From JADKIH01 sp031367345 (GTDB lineage: Bacteria > Bacteroidota > Bacteroidia > AKYH767-A > 2013-40CM-41-45), in NCBI GenBank assembly GCA_031367345.1, contig JANLPR010000174.1:1-5867 (forward strand): a stretch of DNA of 5,867 nt. Direction: 5' to 3'. Below the pieces are notes generated by a model. The model was not told the DNA's origin and searched no databases. It worked only from the letters and a program-made list of their open reading frames with translations. Positions within the stretch are counted from its first letter, which is position 1, and every line of letters starts with the position of its first letter. Made by a program: the position numbers and the translations under genes. Below, piece after piece: positions 1 to 4,919 of this stretch.

Positions 1-407
1 GGGTCGTATGTTAAAAAATAAGTTGCGGTGTCGTTAACGAGGCTATATTCAATTGCAGGTTGATTCAACGAGTCGGAATATAATTTTGTATCGAAGCTTC
101 CATCATTCTTTTTTCCATAAAATTCTATGAAGTCGGAAGGATCAAAAACGCCATCGCTTTCTCCTTCAATGTAGAGGGGCACTTGAGAGCCATTGTTATA
201 CATCTGGATTTTTCTAGGATCAAGTGATGCAGCTGAAAACCCTGCCAGTGTTAACGTGTTAAGGCTTATTCTGTATACGCCATCTTGTGCTACTTGTATC
301 TTGTAGTACTCTTGATTGTATTTGATCCACGAATTTTGATAAGGCCCTTGTGCAAGCACAAAGAATGAATTCAGTACAATCAATAAAAAGGGTAATAGTT
401 TTTTCAT
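1..407 (-). CDS. porU2: PorU2-like type IX secretion sortase, N-terminal 135 residues (partial)
   Basis: The reading frame starts at the ATG complementary to 405-407 and stays open to the left edge, so only the first 135 residues are visible. Residues 1-19 form a signal peptide (KK, then a hydrophobic LLPFLLIVLNSFFVLA core, cleavage probably before Q20), so the protein is exported to the periplasm or cell surface. The mature start has the pattern SWIKYNQEYYKI, then VAQDGVYRIS, then YIEGESDGVFDPSDFIEFYGKK; I recognise this as the N-terminal domain of the large Bacteroidota proteins named putative type IX secretion sortase PorU2, whose C25 (gingipain-like) peptidase domain would lie outside the window. 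The C25 catalytic His and Cys therefore cannot be checked. It begins 7 bases after the stop of the PorV/PorQ-family gene and is surely co-transcribed with it. There is no Shine-Dalgarno; an A/T-rich TAAATAA precedes the ATG. Another surface protein with a similar N-domain is the main alternative. Confidence 0.7.
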   Translation of the reverse strand, partial: MKKLLPFLLIVLNSFFVLAQGPYQNSWIKYNQEYYKIQVAQDGVYRISLNTLTLAGFSAASLDPRKIQMYNNGSQVPLYIEGESDGVFDPSDFIEFYGKKNDGSFDTKLYSDSLNQPAIEYSLVNDTATYFLTYD

Positions 408-414
408 CGGTTAT

Positions 415-1497
415 TTATTGTGGAGAGGAGTGTTTAGTGATATCTAATTTCAGCGAAAATACATTTGAGTAAAGTATTTCGGAAGAGCTGATGCTTGTTA
501 ATGCGTAATCGATTGTTAGCTTGCCAAGTTTAATTCCAACTCCCATGTTGGGTTGCATGATCGTTGATTTTGTTCCATCGAAATTTTTAACTTGTTGTAT
601 ATTGTGAACTCCACCTCGAAGAAAAATAAATTTGTTGTATCCCAATTCAAATCCTAAGCGAGGATCTACACTAAGCGGGTCGGAAGAGATAAGAACATTT
701 CGTTGTCCATCGAAAGTAACATCTGTATTAACTTCTACCAATGCAGATATTTTTTTGCCTAAGTCCCACTGATAACCGGCAGCGAGAATTAATTTTGGTA
801 AGGTGATCTCCGTTGTGTTTTTGGGAATTTCGTTTCCTGTTCTCAGAAAAGCATCTGCAAAAAGATCGGTCTGATACGACCATGCGTTGAAAGTAGAAGT
901 AACGTCTTTTGCTTGTATTCCTAAAAGCCATTTGTCTTTTTTGTACTGAGCGCCAAGGTCAAAACCAAATCCCCAAGCTTGACCAAAGTCACCTACTTTA
1001 CGATGAATAATTTTAGCGCTTCCGCCAAAGTTTAATCCGGGGAAGGACGATTTTTTAGCATAGGAAAATAAGAATGCATAATCGGCAATCGAGAAAGTTG
1101 TAATTTTGGAATAGTCGATGTAACCGGATGGTGTAATAAGATACAACGTATTTGGAATATCATCGGTACCAAAACGAATAATGGTGAAACCAATGGTTCG
1201 TTTATCATCGATTCGTGTTGCTAGGGTTGCGTAATCGAATTTTGCAATACCCGCAAAAAGTTCTGCATGCATCGCTGCTATCTGCAAATTACCTTCTAGA
1301 TTGGCTAAGCCGGCAGGATTCCAAAAGGCGGCTGTTGCATCGTTTGTACTAGCTGCAACAGCACCCGACATACCCATGCCTCTTCCTCCAACTCCTATTG
1401 AAAGGAATTCATTGGAATATTTTGGGGCTTGTGCTATTGAATTAGAAAATGGAAAAGTAATGGTTGCAGCAAGTGCAATTAGTTTGGTTAATTTCAT
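415..1497 (-). CDS. PorV/PorQ-family outer-membrane protein (type IX secretion)
   Basis: This 360-residue protein has a signal peptide (about residues 1-22, ending near SIAQ), then the family hallmark NEFLSIGVGGRGMGMSGA (residues 29-46) and a WNPAGL motif (59-64). The rest alternates aromatic and polar residues, as expected for a FadL-like outer-membrane beta-barrel. PorV proteins carry or shuttle type IX cargo to the PorU sortase; PorQ and paralogues have similar structures. Because the gene directly downstream encodes a PorU2-like sortase, this is more likely the PorV-like partner of that second sortase than the canonical porV, so I give no symbol. The ATG at 1497 is chosen because the signal peptide begins there. 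It is divergent from pssA across a 379-base gap and appears to head a two-gene operon. The family call is firm; the specific role as a PorU2 partner is inferred from adjacency. Confidence 0.88.
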   Translation of the reverse strand: MKLTKLIALAATITFPFSNSIAQAPKYSNEFLSIGVGGRGMGMSGAVAASTNDATAAFWNPAGLANLEGNLQIAAMHAELFAGIAKFDYATLATRIDDKRTIGFTIIRFGTDDIPNTLYLITPSGYIDYSKITTFSIADYAFLFSYAKKSSFPGLNFGGSAKIIHRKVGDFGQAWGFGFDLGAQYKKDKWLLGIQAKDVTSTFNAWSYQTDLFADAFLRTGNEIPKNTTEITLPKLILAAGYQWDLGKKISALVEVNTDVTFDGQRNVLISSDPLSVDPRLGFELGYNKFIFLRGGVHNIQQVKNFDGTKSTIMQPNMGVGIKLGKLTIDYALTSISSSEILYSNVFSLKLDITKHSSPQ

Positions 1498-1512
1498 TTA
1501 AGTGTAAATTTA

Positions 1513-1540
1513 TGGCTCGACGTGTAAAACGTTATAGCCA
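1513..1540. repeat. Interrupted inverted repeat upstream of the PorV-like gene
   Basis: TGGCT (1513-1517) pairs with AGCCA (1536-1540), and the self-complementary ACGT occurs on both sides of the centre (1520-1523 and 1529-1532). The result is a hairpin or dyad of 5 plus 4 base pairs with a small asymmetric internal loop. It lies 16-43 bases upstream of the PorV-like ATG, where an operator or a 5' untranslated-region hairpin would sit. On the minus strand TTTACAC occurs twice near here, 20 bases apart. Function is unknown. Confidence 0.35.
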
Positions 1541-1803
1541 AGAGCATATTGTGGAGATTCGAGTTTACTCTTGAGGTAAAGTTAGCATTTCTGCTAGTAC
1601 GGGAATTCTCATTTTGGTCAACGGCTCGCTTTTTTTGAACAATGGATTGTATTGTATTGTGAATGAAAATCGGCCTGCTGAAATGGGGTGAAAGCCTTTT
1701 GCAATGCGGATTATAAGCAGAATGTTGTTTTTTAATCACCATGAGTAATTAACAATTTAATGGTATATTAAGTAGCTGATTTTGCAAAAAAACGCTGATA
1801 TAT

Positions 1804-1826
1804 AATCCATTCTCGAGCATTGGATT
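1804..1826. repeat. Inverted repeat over the pssA -33 element
   Basis: AATCCA (1804-1809) and TGGATT (1821-1826) are perfect reverse complements, and the palindrome CTCGAG (1812-1817) sits almost exactly at their midpoint. The right arm contains the TTG of the pssA -33 element. The geometry suits a dimeric protein site, but chance occurrence in A/T-rich DNA is possible. Confidence 0.35.
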
Positions 1827-1849
1827 TCCTTAAGGAAAAACTACTTTTG
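1820..1849 (+). promoter_or_regulatory. pssA promoter, Bacteroidota type (TTG-N19-TACTTTTG)
   Basis: The Bacteroidota housekeeping sigma factor recognises TTG at about -33 and TAnnTTTG at about -7, separated by 19-21 bases. Here TTG at 1820-1822 is followed after exactly 19 bases by TACTTTTG at 1842-1849, a full match to both elements. Transcription would start near 1855-1857, giving a leader of about 20 bases before the pssA ATG at 1877. This short leader leaves no room for a riboswitch. It should drive both pssA and purS. Confidence 0.8.
1825..1838. promoter_or_regulatory. 14-base perfect palindrome in the pssA promoter spacer
   Basis: TTTCCTTAAGGAAA is identical to its own reverse complement and lies wholly between the -33 TTG and the -7 TACTTTTG of the pssA promoter. 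A dimeric regulator bound here would block RNA polymerase, so it is a candidate operator. I do not recognise the motif as the site of a named regulator. Confidence 0.4.
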
Positions 1850-1876
1850 CCAGAGCAATACTAGATTTTAGAGCCA

Positions 1877-2593
1877 ATGAAAAAGCAAATCCCGAATTTT
1901 CTTACATGCATGAATTTATTTAGCGGATGTATAGCTGCCGTTATGATTTTCAGGAATAGACTTGATATGACGGCTTATTTTATTTTAGCAGCCGGATTTT
2001 TCGATTTATTGGATGGAATGGTGGCGAGAAAAGTGGGGTCTGATCCCAATTTTGGGAAGCAGATGGATTCTTTAGCCGATGTGGTCTCTTTCGGATTTGT
2101 TCCGGGAGCGGTTATGTTCAAATTACTTCAAATGTCGGATCTGTCGTCAATTATTGGTAATGAAAGTGTGCGAAGTGTAATCCAGTTTTTTCCGTTTGTG
2201 ATAACTATTTTTTCTGCTATACGACTGGCAAAGTTTAATCTCGATACTCGGCAAACAAATTCGTTCATAGGATTGCCAACACCTGCAAATACGTTAATGA
2301 TTATTTCTTTTCCATTAATTTTAATTCAACACCCGGGCCAATTTGATGGAATTATTTTAAATCCGATTTTCAATCTTGCGATTTGTGCTTTCATGTCGTT
2401 TATGCTTGTTGCAGAAATCCCTTTGTTTGCGTTAAAGTTTAAAAATTTCAAATTCAAAGAAAATAGTTTTCAATATATCATGATTTTATCAATCGTAATA
2501 TTAGGTGCAATTTTTTCTTTTGCGGCTATTCCTATGTTGGTTATCTTATATGTACTTTTGTCTTTTCTCAAAAACAATTATCAAACAAAATAA
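1877..2593 (+). CDS. pssA: CDP-diacylglycerol-serine O-phosphatidyltransferase (phosphatidylserine synthase)
   Basis: The enzyme transfers the phosphatidyl group of CDP-diacylglycerol to L-serine in the inner membrane, the first committed step to phosphatidylethanolamine. The CDP-alcohol phosphotransferase signature D-x2-DG-x2-AR-x8-G-x3-D-x3-D is complete: D43, D46, G47, A50, R51, G60, D64 and D68; the aspartates bind the catalytic divalent metals. Further family marks are the N-terminal IPNFLTCMNLFSG (5-17), SAIRLAKFN (113-121) and GLPTPA (132-137). Several hydrophobic membrane segments follow, and the last runs almost to the C-terminus at residue 238, a normal length for type II bacterial PssA. 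The ATG at 1877 sits about 20 bases after the predicted transcription start, which supports it. purS follows 7 bases after the stop. No phosphatidylserine decarboxylase gene is in view. Nothing in the protein looks damaged. Confidence 0.95.
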   Translation: MKKQIPNFLTCMNLFSGCIAAVMIFRNRLDMTAYFILAAGFFDLLDGMVARKVGSDPNFGKQMDSLADVVSFGFVPGAVMFKLLQMSDLSSIIGNESVRSVIQFFPFVITIFSAIRLAKFNLDTRQTNSFIGLPTPANTLMIISFPLILIQHPGQFDGIILNPIFNLAICAFMSFMLVAEIPLFALKFKNFKFKENSFQYIMILSIVILGAIFSFAAIPMLVILYVLLSFLKNNYQTK

Positions 2594-2600
2594 ATCTACT

Positions 2601-2852
2601 ATGAAATTTATTGCTGAAATAAATATTATGCCGCTAAAAGCACTTTTGGATCCACAAGGAAAAGCAGTGGGTCATGGCCTAATAAATATGGGTCTAAGTG
2701 AAATAGAAAATGTTCGTATTGGCAAACATATTACCTTGGAAGTAGAAGCAGAGTCGAAAGAAGTTGCCAATAAGAAAGTAGATGAAGCCTGTAAAAAAAT
2801 GTTGAGCAATCCAATTATGGAGAGTTTTACCTTCGATCTTGTTGAAGGTTGA
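2601..2852 (+). CDS. purS: Phosphoribosylformylglycinamidine synthase subunit PurS
   Basis: PurS is the small non-catalytic subunit that joins PurL and PurQ to make FGAM from FGAR, glutamine and ATP in de novo purine synthesis; it is thought to help pass ammonia from PurQ to PurL. The 83-residue protein shows the family pattern: an N-terminal strand (KFIAEINIMP), LLDPQGKAV (16-23), then IENVRIGKHITLEVEA (35-50), a helix with K/E/A-rich sequence, and CKKMLSNPIMESF (64-76) near the end. The ATG at 2601 is preferred over an upstream in-frame start at 2505, which would overlap pssA by 89 bases and add a non-homologous tail; from 2601 the length is normal. It lies 7 bases after pssA and probably shares its promoter. 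purL and purQ are not in the window. Its TGA abuts the stop codon of convergent lptB with no spacer. Confidence 0.93.
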   Translation: MKFIAEINIMPLKALLDPQGKAVGHGLINMGLSEIENVRIGKHITLEVEAESKEVANKKVDEACKKMLSNPIMESFTFDLVEG

Positions 2853-3581
2853 TCAGCTTTTTCTTAGTTCGAAATTCTGACCTAAATATACTTTTCTAAC
2901 TTGCTCATCATTGGCAAGTTCTTCTGCAGTACCGGCCTTCAATATTTTTCCTTCAAAGAGTAAATAAGCACGATCAACAATCGTCAAGGTTTCGTGAACA
3001 TTATGGTCGGTAATCAACACTCCTATATTCCGATCTTTCAAATGTGAAACAATTGCTTGAATATCTTCCACCGCAATTGGATCTACTCCCGCAAATGGTT
3101 CGTCTAACAATATAAATTTTGGGTCAACTGCCAATGCACGTGCGATCTCTGTTCTACGACGCTCTCCACCTGAAAGTAAGTCGCCTCTACTAGATCTGAT
3201 ATGTTGCAATCCAAATTCATTCAACAACGATTCTAATTTTTCAAATCGTGCCTCTCTAGAAAGTTTTGTCATTTCCAATACTGCCAAAATATTATCTTCA
3301 ACACTTAATTTTCTAAAAATGCTGGCTTCTTGTGCTAAATATCCAATCCCTTTTTGTGCTCGTTTATACATTGCCAAATCGGTGATTTTCTCGTTCTCAA
3401 GAAAAATATTTCCTTCGTTCGGCTTAATCAAAACAAAAAACATATAAAACGATGTTGTTTTAACGTCGCCATTGGGTCCTAAGAGCCCAACAATCTCGCC
3501 TTGCGAAACTTCTATCGACACATCATTCACTACTGTTCTCTTCTTGTAGCGCTTTACAAGTCCTTCTGCTCTCAGCTTCAT
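2853..3581 (-). CDS. lptB: LPS export ABC transporter ATPase LptB, with a degenerate Walker A
   Basis: LptB is the cytoplasmic ATPase of LptB2FG, which extracts lipopolysaccharide from the inner membrane and pushes it across the Lpt bridge. From the ATG at 3581 it is 242 residues, the usual length, and matches Bacteroidota LptB throughout: Q-loop YLAQEASIF (Q84), signature LSGGE (136-140), Walker B FILLDE (157-161, with D160 and E161), D-loop AGVD, H-loop H193, and the C-terminal VYLGQNFELRKS. The exception is the P-loop: residues 35-43 read GPNGDVKTT instead of GPNGAGKTT, so the glycine before the catalytic lysine is valine (V40) and the preceding alanine is aspartate (D39). In the next helix FFV (48-50) stands where I or T, V, G are usual. 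The frame is unbroken. A TTG start at 3620 would overlap the upstream gene and is rejected. It follows the CMD gene after 10 bases. Identity is certain; activity as written is doubtful. Confidence 0.93.
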   Translation of the reverse strand: MKLRAEGLVKRYKKRTVVNDVSIEVSQGEIVGLLGPNGDVKTTSFYMFFVLIKPNEGNIFLENEKITDLAMYKRAQKGIGYLAQEASIFRKLSVEDNILAVLEMTKLSREARFEKLESLLNEFGLQHIRSSRGDLLSGGERRRTEIARALAVDPKFILLDEPFAGVDPIAVEDIQAIVSHLKDRNIGVLITDHNVHETLTIVDRAYLLFEGKILKAGTAEELANDEQVRKVYLGQNFELRKS

Positions 3582-3591
3582 AATAGTTTGA

Positions 3592-3933
3592 TCAGTTTTG
3601 TAATGCTTCCCAATATTCAACAGCTCTGCGTAAATGCGGAATTACGATTGTGCCACCAACAATGTTTGCTATTGCGAATACTTCGAAAATTTCTGCAGTT
3701 GAAATTCCTTCTTCTTTACATTTTCCCAAATGATATTTAATGCAATCATCACATCGAAGAACCATTGAAGCTACAAGCCCGAGCATTTCTTTCGTCTTTA
3801 CATTCAATGCACCTTCAGCATACGTGTTTGTATCTAAATTGAATAGTCTTTTGATAACAAGATTGTCTTGAGAAAGAATACGCTCATTCATTTTGGCGCG
3901 ATACTCATTAAACTCTTCAATTTGATTTGTCAT
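3592..3933 (-). CDS. Carboxymuconolactone decarboxylase (AhpD-like) family protein
   Basis: This 113-residue all-helical protein carries the AhpD-type redox motif CDDC (C61, C64) followed by H68 (C-x2-C-x3-H), within a segment KEMLGLVASMVLRC typical of the CMD fold. Members with this motif are thiol-disulfide or peroxide-reducing proteins rather than true decarboxylases, and they form oligomers in the cytoplasm; no signal peptide is present. A further cysteine (C72) lies close by. The sequence, including IANIVGGTIVIPHLRRAVEYWEAL near the end, resembles a small Bacteroidota family that I recall sitting between tatC and lptB. The substrate is unknown. It starts 12 bases after tatC stops and ends 10 bases before lptB, so it is in the middle of a tight operon. 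Length and motif are intact. Confidence 0.88.
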   Translation of the reverse strand: MTNQIEEFNEYRAKMNERILSQDNLVIKRLFNLDTNTYAEGALNVKTKEMLGLVASMVLRCDDCIKYHLGKCKEEGISTAEIFEVFAIANIVGGTIVIPHLRRAVEYWEALQN

Positions 3934-3945
3934 AGATGAATTGAA

Positions 3946-4773
3946 TTAATTAGCTACTTTTTTTCGATTAACATAAGCACTAACAAATATACTTATTTCA
4001 TAGAGTACATAAAGTGGCAAGGAAACCATAATTAAGGTAGTTGCGTCTGAGGTAGGAGTAATAACCGCAGCTACAATTAGAATTACAATTACTGCATGGC
4101 GGCGATAAGTTCTCATAAATTTTGCAGTGATCATTCCAACTTTTGTCAGGAAGTAGACGAGTATCGGAAGCTCAAATACGATTCCTGAAATCAACGTCAT
4201 GGTAGTAACGGTAGAAATAAAAGAATCGAGTGTGATCGTATTGCTAACCTGCGCACTTACCTGATAGCTCCCAAGAAAATTGACCGTCATTGGTGTGATC
4301 ACATAATAGCCGAAAAGAATACCAGTTAAAAAAAGAAAGGAAGTATAGAATACGATTCCTCGTGCAAATGAAACTTCTTTAATGGTCAATGCCGGCTTTA
4401 TAAAGCGCCAAAGTTCCCATACTAAATAGGGGAAACCTACTACTACTCCGGCAATAAATGCTACCCACATGTGTGTTGTGAACTGCGCAGAAATGTCGGT
4501 GCTAATTAGTGAAAAAGGAATAACGGTTACACAAAGATCTTCGCCAAAGTTCAGACGGTGTGATGCCCAACAAAGCGCGCGATAAGTGAGGAAGTCGGGA
4601 TTTTTAGGTGCTAATAATACTCCGTCAAAGAGAAATTCTTTGAAAAAGAAAAGCACTAGGGCCAGAATCATTACTACTACTGTGGCGCGAAAGATATGCC
4701 ATCTGAGCGCTTCTAAATGCCCGAGAAAAGACATTTCTCCGTTAGGATTGTTGTTAAATGAGAATAAGGCCAT
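3946..4773 (-). CDS. tatC: Sec-independent protein translocase subunit TatC
   Basis: TatC is the six-helix inner-membrane receptor that binds twin-arginine signal peptides and recruits TatA to export folded proteins. The 275-residue sequence begins with the N-terminal cytoplasmic motif EMSFLGHLEALRWHIFRA (13-30), then helix 1, a long first periplasmic loop, FPYLVWELWRFIKPAL (114-129) with E133 on the first cytoplasmic loop, ISGIVFELPILVYFL with E201, and ITPTSDATT (239-246) before the last helices. The first periplasmic loop is longer than in Escherichia coli and contains two cysteines, C69 and C81; from memory this is typical of the phylum. At the place of E. coli Glu15 (HLIELR) this protein has Ala22 (HLEALR). 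The ATG at 4773 is only 8 bases past a possible -7 element, so Met14 is a less likely alternative start. No tatA is in the window. Confidence 0.95.
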   Translation of the reverse strand: MALFSFNNNPNGEMSFLGHLEALRWHIFRATVVVMILALVLFFFKEFLFDGVLLAPKNPDFLTYRALCWASHRLNFGEDLCVTVIPFSLISTDISAQFTTHMWVAFIAGVVVGFPYLVWELWRFIKPALTIKEVSFARGIVFYTSFLFLTGILFGYYVITPMTVNFLGSYQVSAQVSNTITLDSFISTVTTMTLISGIVFELPILVYFLTKVGMITAKFMRTYRRHAVIVILIVAAVITPTSDATTLIMVSLPLYVLYEISIFVSAYVNRKKVAN

Positions 4774-4919
4774 AAGGGCTGCAAATATAGAAAAGATATT
4801 TTCGCATTGTGATATTTATCAATGAAGAGTCGATGACCTTCTTGATCTAAGTACAACATGACTATTTATACCACCCATGTAGAATCGGAAGCCAAGTTAG
4901 CAATCAACCGATTGTAACA
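4774..4919. other. kdsD-tatC intergenic gap
   Basis: This 146-base gap separates two minus-strand genes and is much longer than the 7-12 base gaps elsewhere in the operon. It holds an inverted repeat AATCGG (4883-4888) / CCGATT (4908-4913) with a 19-base loop and no following T-run, so it does not look like a terminator. It also holds a possible tatC -7 element. A 19-codon plus-strand frame (4858-4917) and a 48-codon minus-strand frame overlapping the tatC start are too short and unlike any known family to call genes. Confidence 0.5.
4782..4789 (-). promoter_or_regulatory. Possible -7 promoter element for tatC-CMD-lptB
   Basis: On the minus strand TATATTTG is a perfect match to the Bacteroidota -7 consensus TAnnTTTG and lies 8 bases before the tatC ATG. 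No TTG is found 19-21 bases upstream; the nearest is 30 bases away. If used, the mRNA would be nearly leaderless for the 4773 start. The match may be chance, but the 146-base gap makes a separate tatC promoter plausible. Confidence 0.35.

Larger units (their letters stand above)
1498..1876. other. Divergent intergenic region, no convincing gene
   Basis: These 379 bases separate the PorV-like gene (leftward) from pssA (rightward). The right-hand 75 bases hold the pssA promoter with palindromes over it. The left end holds an interrupted inverted repeat near the PorV-like start. Between them are only short items: a hairpin TTTAC/GTAAA at 1564-1580, a seven-T run at about 1630-1636, three tandem ATTGT pentamers at 1646-1660, and ATTAA-CAAT-TTAAT near 1749. 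An 82-codon minus-strand frame crosses it but has no recognisable composition or family pattern. The leftward promoter is not obvious: the only near match is TAAATTTA at 1505-1512, without a TTG at the right distance. No RNA gene was recognised. Confidence 0.6.

Noticed and set aside
728..931. Open frames antisense or out of frame to the PorV-like, lptB, tatC and kdsD genes
   Set aside because: Each lies wholly or mainly within a clearly identified gene and shows no independent protein features.
1512..1574. Plus-strand 20-codon frame beginning MARRVKRYSQEHIV, resembling a transposase N-terminus
   Set aside because: Too short, no further matching sequence in any frame, and it overlaps a dyad that explains its composition; no terminal inverted repeats or target duplications are seen.
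1646..1660. Three tandem ATTGT pentamers as a phase-variable repeat
   Set aside because: Three copies are too few for efficient slippage, and the tract is far from either promoter.
1494..1742. 82-codon minus-strand open frame in the divergent intergenic region
   Set aside because: It runs into the start of the PorV-like gene and has no family pattern, no domain-like hydrophobic rhythm and no promoter; A/T-rich intergenic DNA easily stays open for this length.
2505..2600. Longer PurS starting at 2505 inside pssA
   Set aside because: The extra 32 residues are out-of-frame pssA sequence; the ATG at 2601 gives normal PurS length.
3582..3620. Longer LptB starting at TTG 3620
   Set aside because: It would overlap the CMD gene stop by 29 bases and add 13 residues with no match to LptB; the ATG at 3581 gives the usual N-terminus MKLRAEGLVK.
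4700..4860. Minus-strand 48-codon frame beginning MLYLDQEGHRLFIDKYH, upstream of and overlapping tatC
   Set aside because: Its second half is tatC coding sequence in another frame, and no family is recognised.
4883..4913. AATCGG/CCGATT inverted repeat as a kdsD terminator
   Set aside because: The stem is six pairs with a 19-base loop and no T-run follows on the minus strand.
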